Counted from the stretch's first letter, positions 28,020 to 37,614 are shown. The stretch is 64,000 nt of DNA from Dolichospermum sp. FACHB-1091 (GCF_014697585.1 NZ_JACJSB010000010.1:62001-126000); one strand, 5' to 3'. Numbers and translations: made by a program. The notes: generated by a model from the letters alone, not told the origin.

Positions 28020-28853
28020 CTAATTTTGACACTGAGGACAAAAATGACTAGAACGACCACTTAATTTAATTCGCTGTATGATGTTACCACAAATTTTACA
28101 AGGTTTGCCAGCGCGATTATAAACCCAAGCAGCACCGCCATAATTACCGTTAACACCTTTAACGCTGAGAAAATTACTAAAAGTCGTGCCACCTACGGCA
28201 ATACTAGCTGATAAAACCTCAATAATAGCGATTCGCAAAAGTTCAATTTGGGTAATTTGTAATTCTACACCAAGAGTTGTAGGTAAAATACCGCTTTTAA
28301 ATAAAGCTTCATCAGCATAAATATTACCTAATCCTGCCACCACCGACTGATCTAATAATCCAGTTTTAATAGGACGACGGGATTTTTTTAATTTACTGGC
28401 AAAATACTCTGTTGTAAATTCTGGGTCAAAGGGGTCAAGGGCTAATTTGGCTAAACCTGTAATAATGCTCTCTACCGACATCTGATCAGGAATATACCAC
28501 ATTTGCCCGAAAGTGCGCTGGTCAACAAAGCGCAATTCATGACTTTCGCCAAAAAATAGGCGGACTCTGGTATGTTTATGTAAAGGTTGATTTTGATCTA
28601 ACCATAATAATTGACCAGTCATTCGCAAATGAACACCTAAGAAAGAATGGGGACTAAATTGAGCGAGAAGATATTTGCCACGACGATGCCAGATAGTGAT
28701 ATTAGTCCCTTTAATTTTATCAACAAACTCATTAGCAGAAAATGGATAGGCGATAGTGCGTTTTAGCAAGACATCTCCACCCGTAATTTCTTGATTCAGG
28801 GTGAATTGATTTAAACCTCGGCGGACTGTTTCAACTTCGGGTAATTCAGGCAT
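28020..28853 (-). CDS. mutM: Formamidopyrimidine-DNA glycosylase (Fpg/MutM)
   Basis: 277 residues. MPELPEVETVRRGL carries the catalytic N-terminal proline and Glu3. The helix-two-turn-helix (DQSVVAGLGNIYADEALF) and the C-terminal zinc finger (C-x2-C ... C-x2-C: CKICG and CPQC) are intact. It removes 8-oxoguanine and other oxidised purines and nicks the strand. It is a single gene, convergent with chlG. Confidence 0.97.
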   Translation of the reverse strand: MPELPEVETVRRGLNQFTLNQEITGGDVLLKRTIAYPFSANEFVDKIKGTNITIWHRRGKYLLAQFSPHSFLGVHLRMTGQLLWLDQNQPLHKHTRVRLFFGESHELRFVDQRTFGQMWYIPDQMSVESIITGLAKLALDPFDPEFTTEYFASKLKKSRRPIKTGLLDQSVVAGLGNIYADEALFKSGILPTTLGVELQITQIELLRIAIIEVLSASIAVGGTTFSNFLSVKGVNGNYGGAAWVYNRAGKPCKICGNIIQRIKLSGRSSHFCPQCQN

Positions 28854-28950
28854 GAAGGTAAATAATATTTTAAAAAAATGTATAATTAAAGACTGAATAA
28901 ATAAGATATTTTACTAGACTTGAGTGATAACATCTGCCCAAAATCTAGTC

Positions 28951-29058
28951 AAGACTTACGCAAAACACAAAGAAAGTAGCGGTAATTGGTGAATTACCGC
29001 GAGAATGTGGTTTATGGCCACACCATGGAGACTATCAGTGATATCTTGCGTAAGTCCT
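28951..29058. mobile_element. Variant AGGACTTACGC miniature element with its own hairpin
   Basis: Ends AAGACTTACGCAAAA and TTGCGTAAGTCCT match the 91-bp family, but the inside is different. It carries a perfect 22-base hairpin (GCGGTAATT-GGTG-AATTACCGC, 28979-29000) and a second stem GTGG/CCAC. It lies 60 bases past the psaE stop, so it may form the 3' end of psaE mRNA. Confidence 0.7.
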
Positions 29059-29118
29059 GGTGATATGATTAATTGTTAGCTTAGGCTACTTTTAATCAAA
29101 CCCCTGTCGGTTGGCTGT

Positions 29119-29328
29119 TTACTTTGCTTTAGCAGCAGGTGCTGCTACTTCGATTAATTCATCTACAGCAAAGTTGTTAGTATTAACACCAGAGTAGTTA
29201 ACTTTGTCAAATCTGACAATTACAGGGTATTTGATGGCGCTTTTTTCAATAGAAGCGACTGTACCAACTTCCTGAAACCAGTAGGACTCAGGACGGAGAA
29301 TACGTACCTTAGAACCACGTTGAACCAT
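29119..29328 (-). CDS. psaE: Photosystem I subunit IV PsaE
   Basis: 69 residues. [20 protein letters not shown], then [20 protein letters not shown] and [16 protein letters not shown] are diagnostic. PsaE is a small SH3-like stromal subunit that helps dock ferredoxin and supports cyclic electron flow. A Shine-Dalgarno (GGGAAG) precedes the ATG. The 211-base upstream region should hold its promoter. Confidence 0.98.
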   Translation of the reverse strand: MVQRGSKVRILRPESYWFQEVGTVASIEKSAIKYPVIVRFDKVNYSGVNTNNFAVDELIEVAAPAAKAK

Positions 29329-29539
29329 GATGTATCTTCCCTTTTGAAGAATGAATGCCGTAAATTAGGGCTGATTGTTCTCACTCTACAACAACAGAGG
29401 CGTGTCCTTGGGTTTTGTTAAGTTATTTGTCAAATCGGTCGCTTTTCATGGGTAATGAGTTGTGAATCTTGTCAATAACCTCTTGACATAGTAGGCATAA
29501 TAGGGTAAGTTCATTGGCGAACACTTCTTGTAAAATGTT

Positions 29540-30127
29540 TCATGTCCTACTTAATACAAAAACGCTACCTTCGTTACCCCTGGCAATACGGAGATCATCA
29601 TCTAGATAAGTGATATCTAACCAACCTTGTTGTTGTTGACTTTGAATGGGAAAATCAAAACCTAGTTTATTTTGAAAATGTCCAGATTCAATTTGTTGGA
29701 CAAAATTCCCTGGTGTTGTATAGCCAATTAAACGCTGTAAACCAATGATAGAACGCTGGAATTTAACCTGTACACGAGATTGTGATACTGGTGTAAATTT
29801 AGCAGCAACGCTGACTAATCCCTCTAAGGCAGGAATACCGTAAATCTCAGCTATGTTATAAACACTGTTAGTTTCTACCCGAATACATTGGTAAATCTGA
29901 CCGAGTTGAAAAAATGGCAGACGATCTATGTTTAATAAAGCCTTGCTTGTAGTGTATAGTAGTCGCCAGTCGCCTTCTAGTAAATTACTAGCTAATGGAC
30001 GTGGTGTAGGATTAAAATCTTCTAGGTTAGCGATCGCTGCTAAAATAGCTTGTTGTTGTCCTGAATTGACCAACAAACCGCGATTTGTGCCAGCAACTAT
30101 ATCTATGAGATTTGACTTACCTATCAT
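29540..30127 (-). CDS. PAP/fibrillin (plastid lipid-associated) protein
   Basis: 195 residues. The lipocalin-like fibrillin pattern is clear: LLEGDWRLLYTTSKALLNIDR near residue 50 and the C-terminal GWLDITYLDDDLRIARGN. Cyanobacterial fibrillins bind thylakoids or lipid structures and protect photosystems in strong light. It is divergent from the DUF3134 gene with a 267-base gap. Confidence 0.92.
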   Translation of the reverse strand: MIGKSNLIDIVAGTNRGLLVNSGQQQAILAAIANLEDFNPTPRPLASNLLEGDWRLLYTTSKALLNIDRLPFFQLGQIYQCIRVETNSVYNIAEIYGIPALEGLVSVAAKFTPVSQSRVQVKFQRSIIGLQRLIGYTTPGNFVQQIESGHFQNKLGFDFPIQSQQQQGWLDITYLDDDLRIARGNEGSVFVLSRT

Positions 30128-30394
30128 TGTTTTTTACCTCAAGAGTATACATAATGAAACAGTATCAAGGAGATATAGATGTCCCCTATCTATAAGCATA
30201 CAACTCTAAAATCTGAACTTTTTAGCCACTATTTCCTAATTAAGTGAATAACTCCAGGGAAAGGATAAAAATTTTGTTTATTTTGTTTAATTCGGATAAA
30301 GCAATTAAAGAGTTGAATGAAGGATAAAATAACTCGTATCAAATGATAGACTGTTAATGTCTAGTTAGATAAACTCTTAGGTGTATTTGTTGAT

Positions 30395-30634
30395 ATGTTA
30401 GATTCTCCCCTACGTGAAGCGCCCAGAAACCAGCGAGCAGAGGTTATTCCCGTCAAACAGGAATCCTCAATGTTAGACTGGTTACGACTAAGTGGCCGAC
30501 TGATATCCCGTGAAGTCCATGAAACAGACTCCCCGGAAGATGTAGAAGTAATATCCGATTTTCTGATCGCAGACGACGGAATTGGTGATATTGATTACGA
30601 TGACGACGATGATATAACTATTGATGAAGATTAG
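30395..30634 (+). CDS. DUF3134 small acidic protein
   Basis: 79 residues. REAPRNQRAEVIPVKQESSM and DWLRLSGRLISRE are the conserved core; the tail is a run of Asp and Glu (about residues 60-79). It is known only as a conserved cyanobacterial family. It lies 90 bases before mraY on the same strand. Confidence 0.85.
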   Translation: MLDSPLREAPRNQRAEVIPVKQESSMLDWLRLSGRLISREVHETDSPEDVEVISDFLIADDGIGDIDYDDDDDITIDED

Positions 30635-30724
30635 GTGTGGGTATTTTGGGAACTAGGGACCCCAAATATTGTCAATATTGTTTGATTTAGGTTTTTTGTA
30701 AGTGTGGAGTGAAGGATTTTTTTT

Positions 30725-31831
30725 GTGGACGCTAAGTTTAAATTATCTTCTAACCAAGGTTTGAATTTTTCAGGAATTAGGTTAGCATCAATGCTAACAA
30801 TGTTACTAACTACAACTTCCTTGATTTTGGATTGGGTGGGGCAGAGGAATCCCTGGTATAATACCTCCTTAACCTTGCCTCTTTTCTTGTCTGCTGTAAT
30901 TGTGGGTATCCTTGGCCAGCAGGTAATACCTATTTTACAAGCACTAAAAACCGGGCAAATTATCCGGGAAGATGGACCGCAAGCTCATTTAAAAAAAGCA
31001 GGAACTCCAACGATGGGGGGTATATTTTTTATACCTGTAGCTGTGGTAGTTGCTTGTATACTATCTAACTTTTCTCAAGATGTAGTTGCCGTTTCTGCTT
31101 TAACTCTGAGTTACGGTTTAATTGGTTGGTTAGACGACTGGCAAATTTTGCGGCGTAAATCAAATAAAGGCATATCTCCTAAGACGAAATTGGCTTTACA
31201 AGTTATCTTTGGGGCGCTGTTTTGTTTCTGGCTCATGCTTAAAGGTGATTTTAGCATAACTAATATCCATTTGCCTTGGGCGGCTTTATCCTTGCCTTTA
31301 GGACTGTTGTTTTGGCCGCTAGCGGGTTTTGTCTTAGTCGCGGAGAGCAATGCTACTAATTTAACAGATGGTGTGGATGGTTTAGCAGCCGGAACAGTAG
31401 CGATCGCTATTTTCGCATTGGGTGTGATCATTGCTCCAACTTCTCCCGACTTGATGGTTTTTTGTGCTGCTGTCAGTGGTAGCTGCTTAGGGTTTCTAGC
31501 CTATAACCGCAACCCAGCTACTGTTTTCATGGGTGATACTGGTTCTTTAGCCCTGGGTGGGGCTTTAGCTGCTGTCGCACTCCTGACAAATTCTTTAGTA
31601 TCATTGTTTATCCTGAGTGGGATTTTCTTTGTAGAAACCCTTTCTGTCATGGCTCAAGTCAGTTATTATAAAGCGACCAAAGGACCAGACGGTAAGGGTA
31701 AGCGATTATTTAAAATGGCTCCTTTACATCATCATTTAGAATTAACTGGTTGGTCAGAATTACAAGTAGTGGCAGTTTTTTATATGATTGCTGCTGTTCT
31801 CGCTTTTGTTTGTATTATGTGCATAAAATAA
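30725..31831 (+). CDS. mraY: Phospho-MurNAc-pentapeptide transferase MraY
   Basis: 368 residues, about ten membrane helices, GTG start. Key Asp and His motifs: GWLDDWQ, ESNATNLTDGVDGLAAG, VFMGDTGSLALGG and MAPLHHHLELTGWSE. It makes lipid I from UDP-MurNAc-pentapeptide and undecaprenyl phosphate. It is away from the murG gene of this window and from any mur cluster, as is usual in cyanobacteria. Confidence 0.97.
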   Translation: MDAKFKLSSNQGLNFSGIRLASMLTMLLTTTSLILDWVGQRNPWYNTSLTLPLFLSAVIVGILGQQVIPILQALKTGQIIREDGPQAHLKKAGTPTMGGIFFIPVAVVVACILSNFSQDVVAVSALTLSYGLIGWLDDWQILRRKSNKGISPKTKLALQVIFGALFCFWLMLKGDFSITNIHLPWAALSLPLGLLFWPLAGFVLVAESNATNLTDGVDGLAAGTVAIAIFALGVIIAPTSPDLMVFCAAVSGSCLGFLAYNRNPATVFMGDTGSLALGGALAAVALLTNSLVSLFILSGIFFVETLSVMAQVSYYKATKGPDGKGKRLFKMAPLHHHLELTGWSELQVVAVFYMIAAVLAFVCIMCIK

Positions 31832-31968
31832 CCAAATTTAATCATCAGATTTTTCAGGAAAACCAGGAAAACAAATTCAAAACCTCCAAATTTGGGGGTT
31901 ATTTTGTCGCTAGGGAGGATAATTGCGAAAAGATTTCGGTTCTTCAGGTTTTGTGGTTTAAGTCAAAT

Positions 31969-32490
31969 TTAATGGGACAAATTTCCTGTAACCTGTTTGA
32001 CTAAATGCACCAATTCCGGTAAAATCAACTTTTCCATACCCAGTCGCACAGCATGACTAGAACCAGGAAGAGAAAAGATGATTTTATTTTTATAAATACC
32101 TGCTACAGCACGGGAAGCTATAGCCCGTGAACCAATTTCTTGATAACTTAAAAACCGGAATAATTCCCCAAATCCTGGTAAAGTTTTTTCTAATAAATTT
32201 TCTAAGGTATCATAAGTAGTGTCTCTGGGAGCAATTCCCGTTCCCCCATTAAAAATTACAGCCTTGATACAAGGATATGCAGCTAAAACTTCCATCTGGG
32301 CTGTAATTTCTCTTGACTCATCTTTGATAATCTGATACAATTCCACAATGTGATGGTCAGATAAAAGTAGTTCTTTAATTAATTGACCACTTTTATCTGT
32401 ATCTGGGGAACGGGTATCACTGACGGTAATAACTGCACAATTTACAGAAATTTCTTCTGTATTTGCGTGTGGTTTAAATTCCATAGACAT
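31969..32490 (-). CDS. moaB: Molybdenum cofactor biosynthesis protein MoaB/MogA
   Basis: 173 residues. VITVSDTRSPDTDKSGQLI, IFNGGTGIAPRDTTYDTLEN and IIFSLPGSSHAVRLGMEKL are typical of MogA/MoaB, which adenylate molybdopterin. ATGs at 32490 and 32484 are both possible. The first 31 codons and upstream DNA are duplicated immediately upstream (see 32399-32842). Confidence 0.95.
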   Translation of the reverse strand: MSMEFKPHANTEEISVNCAVITVSDTRSPDTDKSGQLIKELLLSDHHIVELYQIIKDESREITAQMEVLAAYPCIKAVIFNGGTGIAPRDTTYDTLENLLEKTLPGFGELFRFLSYQEIGSRAIASRAVAGIYKNKIIFSLPGSSHAVRLGMEKLILPELVHLVKQVTGNLSH

Positions 32491-32842
32491 TTTAAATTTC
32501 AGTCAATGTTCCTGTTCCCTGTTAAGAGTTCCCTGTTAAGAGTTCCCTGTTAAGAGTTCCCTGTTAAGAGTTCCCTACCCTCACAGACAACTTTTTCAGT
32601 ATCTGGGGAACGAGTATCACTGACGGTAATAACTGCACAATTTACAGAAATTTCTTCTGTATTTGCGTGTGGTTTAAATTCCATAGACATTTTAAATTTC
32701 AGTCAATGTTCCTGTTCCCTGTTAAGAGTTCCCTGTTAAGAGTTCCCTGTTCCCTGTTAAGAGTTCCCTGTTAAGAGTTCCCTGTTAAGAGTTCCCTGTT
32801 AAGAGTTCCCTGTTCCCTACCCTCACAGACAACTTTTTCAGT
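32399..32842. repeat. Tandem duplication of the moaB 5' end plus heptamer arrays
   Basis: Unit 1 (32399-32598) and unit 2 (32599-32842) share the moaB start region, then GTTCCCTGTTAAGA-type 7/14-bp arrays, then TACCCTCACAGACAACTTTT. The array is longer in unit 2 by about 44 bases. The coding halves differ by one base (GGAACGGGTATC versus GGAACGAGTATC). Replication slippage at the arrays is the likely cause. Together with the rest of the gap it explains the 361 bases between moaB and psb28. Confidence 0.9.
32550..32690 (-). pseudogene. moaB 5' fragment
   Basis: The second copy of the moaB start codes for MSMEFKPHANTEEIS through SDTRSPDT and then runs into the repeat array (EKVVCEGRELLTGNS) and stops, 46 residues in all. 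It cannot make a working MoaB. It also duplicates the presumed start region of moaB, so moaB may now sit behind a decoy start. Confidence 0.8.
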
Positions 32843-32851
32843 AAACCCTAA

Positions 32852-33187
32852 TTAAGATTTACTTAATCCTAGTCCATTTTCTTCAGCATAACGATTCATA
32901 AACCGCATAAACCGATCCCATTCTTCTTTAGACTGCATAACATAAACTGCTTCTAAAGATTCTGGTTTACCGTTGACAAATTTACCCTGAACTGCACTAA
33001 TTTTGATTTCCCCTTCTTCGTCAATTAAATAAAGTCCAGTAGGTTCGATTTTACCGTCTTGTGCCAAGATATCAGGATTGGTGAAGGTAAATGTTGCTGT
33101 ACTACTATCACCTGCTTTTGCTCTTGTCAAGCGGACATCTGGAACTACTGTTTCCTCAATACCTCTAGCAAACTGAATTTTCGCCAT
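32852..33187 (-). CDS. psb28: Photosystem II assembly factor Psb28
   Basis: 111 residues from the ATG at 33187 (MAKIQFARGIEETVVPDVRL); an ORF reading further upstream to 33364 is not supported. EGEIKISAVQGKFVNGKPES and EEWDRFMRFMNRYAEENGLG are diagnostic. Psb28 binds PSII assembly intermediates at the cytoplasmic face. Divergent from the phosphatase gene with 79 bases between. Confidence 0.97.
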   Translation of the reverse strand: MAKIQFARGIEETVVPDVRLTRAKAGDSSTATFTFTNPDILAQDGKIEPTGLYLIDEEGEIKISAVQGKFVNGKPESLEAVYVMQSKEEWDRFMRFMNRYAEENGLGLSKS

Positions 33188-33266
33188 GATAAATAAATCT
33201 AAAGTTTTGATTGCATTTTTTAGTATTCTCTCATTATAGAGTAATTTTATAACGGGCATTTTACCA

Positions 33267-35030
33267 ATGGTCATCAAATCTAGTTCACAACTTCGATATA
33301 AACGTCGTTTATTATCTATAGCATTGATCATTGTAGCTGGTATATTAATTACCCTGATTAACAATTCTCAAGCAGCTACACCTGTCACAAAAACTAAAAA
33401 CGTGATTCTGATGATTGGGGACGGTATGGGCTGGGAAATGGCTCGTGCTGGGGCTATAGCGCAAGGATATAATTACAATTCTGGTCGGGGGGAAGGATTA
33501 AGTTTTCAAACTTTGGAGAATTATGCTCTCGCTACCACCTATGGTACTACCATTGCTCCTGGTAATGGAGTTTTCAGTACAAATAACTCCGCATTATCTG
33601 GTTCTAATCCGATTACAGGCGCTAGTCCCATTTTACCAGGGTTTAAATTCCAACCGCAATTTAATCCCGGAAATACACCATCTGGAGGGGGGAAAAATCT
33701 TCATCCCAATGCGGTCGGTAATTTGGTAGGTTATGATCCTCAACGGGGGGGAATAAATCCTTGGACACCTGGTAATGATCCTGAATATATTAAGTATAGT
33801 TATCCTGATTCGGCTAATACAGCAACTACTTTGTATACGGGAGTAAAAAGCTATAATAACGCTATTTCCGTTGATATTTTTGAAAAACCCTTAGAAACTA
33901 TTCTGAAAACTGCGGCTGATCATGGTAAATCTACGGGAATTGTGACATCTGTTCCTGTAGATCATGCGACACCGGGAGCAGCAGCAGCTAATGTTAATCG
34001 TCGCAATAAATATGATGGTGATTACCCGACCTTAGATAATATTCTCCAGCAGGAACTTCGTATATATCAACCAACGGTAATTTTAGGTGGTGGTCATCCG
34101 CTTACGGGTGCTAATAGTCAACCTTTACCTACGGGTGTAGAACCTCCGACTAAATTTGAATATATCACCAAAACGACTTATAGAGAGTTGAGTAAGAACC
34201 CCAATCAAAACCGTTATGATTACACATTTTTAGAAAGAGGAAAAGATGCGGCTGAAAAATTAGCGATGACTGCGGCTAAATTAGATCCAAATCGGGGCGA
34301 TCGCCTGTTAGGATTATATGGAGCTAGGGGACAAGAGGGAAATCTGCCTATAAGTACGGCCAATGGAGATTATAGTAATACGGGTTTGAGTATTTTTTCT
34401 CTGTTTGGTTCTCAAGGAAAAAACCCGGATACAGTTCGGCCTTTGCTGGTTGGAGAAACTGATAAATCTTTTATAGCCAAAGAAATTAATGAAAATCCCA
34501 CACTCAAGGATTTAACTAAAGCCGCTTTAGCAGTTTTATCAAAAGATAAAGATGGATTTTGGTTAATGGTAGAAGGTGGTGATATTGATTGGGCTGCCCA
34601 TGATGATAATCTAGATAATATGATTGGGACAGTATTGGATTTTGACAAAGCTGTAAAAACGACAATTGACTGGATTAAAAATAATGGTGGTTGGGAAAAT
34701 AATCTGCTCATTGTCACTGCTGATCATGATCATTATCTGACTTTAAATCCTAACTTTTCTGAATTACTCAAAGAAAAAGATGCAGAAACTTTAACCGCTG
34801 AATCTGATTCTCTAAAAGCGGGTCATTTTTGGGGTTCTAATCCTCAGATTAAATATGGTTGGGGAAATCATAGTAATCGTCCAGTTCCTGTGTATTATCA
34901 AGGTAAAGGTTCAGAAGTTTTAACTAATTCTGTGGGTAAGGGTTTCCGGCTTTATGGTTATGATATTCCTGGTATTGGGGGTTTAAGCGACCAAATTCAC
35001 ATTTATCAAACTCAGCGAAAAGCAATTTAG
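33267..35030 (+). CDS. Secreted alkaline phosphatase (PhoA family)
   Basis: 587 residues with a hydrophobic N-terminal segment (about 15-36, then SQAATP). The PhoA fold is shown by VILMIGDGMGWEM (metal Asp, about 52), YPDSANTATTLYTG (nucleophile Ser about 182), VEGGDIDWAAHDDN and TADHDHYLTL. A PhoA-type enzyme releases phosphate from esters in the periplasm or outside the cell. About 60 residues of Gly/Pro-rich sequence (100-175) are inserted relative to E. coli PhoA. No Pho box was confirmed. Confidence 0.93.
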   Translation: MVIKSSSQLRYKRRLLSIALIIVAGILITLINNSQAATPVTKTKNVILMIGDGMGWEMARAGAIAQGYNYNSGRGEGLSFQTLENYALATTYGTTIAPGNGVFSTNNSALSGSNPITGASPILPGFKFQPQFNPGNTPSGGGKNLHPNAVGNLVGYDPQRGGINPWTPGNDPEYIKYSYPDSANTATTLYTGVKSYNNAISVDIFEKPLETILKTAADHGKSTGIVTSVPVDHATPGAAAANVNRRNKYDGDYPTLDNILQQELRIYQPTVILGGGHPLTGANSQPLPTGVEPPTKFEYITKTTYRELSKNPNQNRYDYTFLERGKDAAEKLAMTAAKLDPNRGDRLLGLYGARGQEGNLPISTANGDYSNTGLSIFSLFGSQGKNPDTVRPLLVGETDKSFIAKEINENPTLKDLTKAALAVLSKDKDGFWLMVEGGDIDWAAHDDNLDNMIGTVLDFDKAVKTTIDWIKNNGGWENNLLIVTADHDHYLTLNPNFSELLKEKDAETLTAESDSLKAGHFWGSNPQIKYGWGNHSNRPVPVYYQGKGSEVLTNSVGKGFRLYGYDIPGIGGLSDQIHIYQTQRKAI

Positions 35031-35038
35031 AATTTAGT

Positions 35039-35129
35039 AGGACTTACGCACAAGTCACGGAATAATGAACCACGAAGGAGCGAAGATAACGAAGAAAAGA
35101 GGGTTTGAGAGGTATTTTGCGTAAGTCCT
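35039..35129. mobile_element. 91-bp AGGACTTACGC miniature element
   Basis: Ends AGGACTTACGCA and TGCGTAAGTCCT are perfect inverted repeats. Flanks read TTTAG-t-[element]-g-TTTAG, a 5-bp target duplication with one extra base. It sits 8 bases after the phosphatase stop. It can fold into one long imperfect hairpin. Confidence 0.85.
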
Positions 35130-35251
35130 GTTTAGAATACTGTTGACGGGTAACTGTTCCCTGCTCCCTGCTCCCTAGCCTCAGAGGATGTTTTAAAAGT
35201 TTTTAATGTATAAATAAGCCCCTCTCGTAAACCTCTCAAGTATTAATGTAA

Positions 35252-35378
35252 GTTGCTAGTTAGGTAAATTGTCAGAATCAGGATGTCTAGGATTAAAGGA
35301 TGAACAGGATCAAACCAGAGCTTTTATTACTTATTACCAATTACCCATTACCGGCCTCAATGAGATAACTAGCAACTT
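35252..35378. repeat. 127-bp inverted-repeat element (AAGTTGCTAGTTA ends)
   Basis: AAGTTGCTAGTTA (35252-35264) and TAACTAGCAACTT (35366-35378) are exact inverted repeats around 101 bases that include a TTACCAA-type array. There is no ORF. It is the middle part of the 556-base gap after the phosphatase gene; a further stem, CCCTCTCCTCTT with AAGAGGGCTAGGGAGAGG, lies near 35.41 kb. Confidence 0.6.
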
Positions 35379-35586
35379 GAGTTATTAAATGTTATTCCTT
35401 TTCCCTCTCCTCTTAAAAGAGGGCTAGGGAGAGGTAGGGAATGGGGAAAGAGGGATTAGATTTCTGGAGATTATCGGTTTCATCTAATACTTTTCAAACA
35501 ACCTCTCACAGATAACTTTTTCACCAAACCCTATATGTTTTCTTATATGTGTTCTTCTCCTAACTCCTTAACTAATTTAACTAATT

Positions 35587-36630
35587 TTAATTTTCGTATA
35601 ACTTCATGACTTGGTTCAGGGAGAGCCGGGAATGCACTCCTAATGTCATAGATGATCTATGACCACGGGAGAGGTGTTCAGCAGCAGCACAGCCAATCAT
35701 GGCCGCGTTGTCAGTGCAAAATTTTAGGGGGGGGAAAAGAACCCGCAAGTTATTTTTATTAGCTGCTGCTTGTAAATGCTTTCTGAGTCCACTATTTGCT
35801 GCTACACCACCGCCTACCGTAATAGTGTCTAGTTTATAATTAAGGGCGCAAGCGATCGCTCTTTTCGTCAGCGATCGCGCTATAGTATCCTGAAAACTAG
35901 CCACTATATCCGCTATTGGTACTTCTTTACCCTCTTTTTCCAATTGTTGCACTAAACGTAATACTGCTGTCTTTAATCCGCTAAAGCTACAATCATAAGA
36001 ATGATAACCCCCACCTGGTAAAGAAATTTTTCCCTCCGGTAATATAAAAGCTTGGGGATCACCGATTTGTGATAGTTGATCAATTATTGGTCCGCCGGGA
36101 TAACCCAATTTTAATAACCGCGCTACTTTATCAAAAGCTTCACCGGCTGCATCATCACGGGTTTCCCCCAGAGTTTCGTATATACCATAATCTTTGACAT
36201 AAATCAAGCTTGTGTGACCCCCGGAAACAAGTAAGCTAAGAAAGGGGGGATTTAAACTTGGCTCAGTCAAATAATTTGCACAAATGTGACCTTCCAGGTG
36301 ATGTACTCCCAAAAAAGGCTTCTCATGTACCATAGCCAGGGTTTTGGCGGCTGTTAATCCCACCAGTAATGCCCCTACCAGTCCAGGCGCACAGGTGGCA
36401 GCTATACCATCAATTTGACTCCAGTTTAGATCACTAGAGGCGATCGCTTGTTCTATTTCATAATTCAGCGTTTCTAAATGCTGACGTGATGCTACCTCTG
36501 GGACTACACCACCATATTGTTGATGAACAGGAATTTGTGAAGTAACAATACTACTACAGACTTGACGATTGTTAATTATTGCAACAGCAGTTTCATCACA
36601 ACTGGTTTCAATAGCTAAAACGGTTGTCAT
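35587..36630 (-). CDS. tsaD: tRNA N6-threonylcarbamoyltransferase TsaD
   Basis: 347 residues. The ASKHA fold is clear: [31 protein letters not shown] (metal His pair HLEGH), [12 protein letters not shown] and [12 protein letters not shown]. It makes t6A37 in ANN-decoding tRNAs with TsaB, TsaC and TsaE. A heptamer array begins about 7 bases upstream of the ATG, so no Shine-Dalgarno is visible. Confidence 0.97.
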   Translation of the reverse strand: MTTVLAIETSCDETAVAIINNRQVCSSIVTSQIPVHQQYGGVVPEVASRQHLETLNYEIEQAIASSDLNWSQIDGIAATCAPGLVGALLVGLTAAKTLAMVHEKPFLGVHHLEGHICANYLTEPSLNPPFLSLLVSGGHTSLIYVKDYGIYETLGETRDDAAGEAFDKVARLLKLGYPGGPIIDQLSQIGDPQAFILPEGKISLPGGGYHSYDCSFSGLKTAVLRLVQQLEKEGKEVPIADIVASFQDTIARSLTKRAIACALNYKLDTITVGGGVAANSGLRKHLQAAANKNNLRVLFPPLKFCTDNAAMIGCAAAEHLSRGHRSSMTLGVHSRLSLNQVMKLYEN

Positions 36631-36636
36631 AATTGA

Positions 36637-36710
36637 TTAGGGAATAGGGAATAGGGAATAGGGAATAGGGAACAGGGAACAGGGAACAGGGAATAGGGAA
36701 TAGGGAATAG
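36637..36710. repeat. Heptamer array GGGAATA/GGGAACA next to the tsaD start
   Basis: About ten units: GGGAATA, then GGGAACA, then GGGAATA again. The order of variants is symmetrical. The array occupies the whole position of the tsaD ribosome-binding site and leader. Confidence 0.9.
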
Positions 36711-36871
36711 GTTACAGGTGACAACGGATAACGGACAACTGACGACTGACCAATATTCTCCCCTGCCTCTTTCCTATATTTTGATTGAGAAGCTTTAACT
36801 TTTGTTGACTTAAACTTTACTCTATTCCCAGCCAAGAGTATGATAACTTCCTAGTTATCTAAAATAAAGAC

Positions 36872-36919
36872 TGTACAAGCCGCTTCGTTTTGTACAAGGA
36901 ACTTCTCGTTTTGTAACAA
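36872..36919 (+). promoter_or_regulatory. Inverted TGTACAA repeats upstream of psaF
   Basis: TGTACAA at 36872-36878 and TTGTACAA at 36890-36897 are inverted repeats; a related TTGTAACAA follows at 36911. They lie 15-60 bases before the psaF ATG. They may bind a light- or redox-responsive regulator, or mark the leader; not tested here. Confidence 0.35.
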
Positions 36920-36933
36920 AAGGAAACAACTCC

Positions 36934-37428
36934 ATGACACGATTGTTTGCTTTGCTTTTGGCGATGACTCTTTGGTTCAATTTTGCTCCTCCAGCACAAG
37001 CGCTAGGGGCTAACCTTGTACCTTGTAAAGACTCTCCCGCCTTTCAAGAGCTAGCACTAAATGCCCGCAATACCACCTCTGACCCCGAATCAGGTAAAAA
37101 GCGGTTTGAACGTTATTCTCAGGCTCTCTGTGGACCAGAAGGCTATCCCCACTTGATTGTAGATGGCAGCCTGAATCATGCTGGAGATTTCCTGATCCCT
37201 AGTATTCTTTTCCTCTACATTGCTGGTTGGATTGGTTGGGTAGGCCGTGCTTATTTACAAGCGATTAAAAACGGAGCTAATGCCGAACAAAAAGAAATCC
37301 AAATTGATTTCGGTATTGCTCTACCTATTATCACCTCCGGTTTTGCTTGGCCAGCAGCAGCAATTAAGGAATTTCTCTCCGGCGAGCTAACAGCGAAAGA
37401 TTCAGAAATTACCGTTTCGCCACGTTAA
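36934..37428 (+). CDS. psaF: Photosystem I subunit III PsaF
   Basis: 164 residues with a cleaved signal ([15 protein letters not shown] to AQA). Two cysteines (in LVPCKDSP and [11 protein letters not shown]) form the lumenal disulphide. The hydrophobic helix [20 protein letters not shown] follows. PsaF is the plastocyanin/cytochrome c6 docking subunit. It is 39 bases upstream of psaJ. Confidence 0.98.
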   Translation: MTRLFALLLAMTLWFNFAPPAQALGANLVPCKDSPAFQELALNARNTTSDPESGKKRFERYSQALCGPEGYPHLIVDGSLNHAGDFLIPSILFLYIAGWIGWVGRAYLQAIKNGANAEQKEIQIDFGIALPIITSGFAWPAAAIKEFLSGELTAKDSEITVSPR

Positions 37429-37467
37429 TTCACTTGTTTTCACTCACTTATTCTGGAGACTAAATTC

Positions 37468-37614
37468 ATGGCTGAAAAAGGTAACGAAACTAACTACTTG
37501 ATTACATTCATCTCCACTGCTCCCGTTGCGGCAACTATCTGGTTGACAATCACAGCAGGAATTTTGATTGAATTTAATCGCTTCTTCCCTGACCTACTTT
37601 TTCACCCTCTATAG
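37468..37614 (+). CDS. psaJ: Photosystem I subunit IX PsaJ
   Basis: 48 residues: [20 protein letters not shown], one hydrophobic helix (about 13-35), ending [13 protein letters not shown]. PsaJ is a single-helix subunit that packs beside PsaF. Shine-Dalgarno TGGAGA precedes the ATG. It follows psaF by 39 bases, forming the standard psaFJ operon. Confidence 0.97.
   Translation: MAEKGNETNYLITFISTAPVAATIWLTITAGILIEFNRFFPDLLFHPL

Noticed and set aside
36608-36835. 75-residue frame upstream of tsaD
   Set aside because: It is a translation of the GGGAATA array and adjoining spacer, not a protein.
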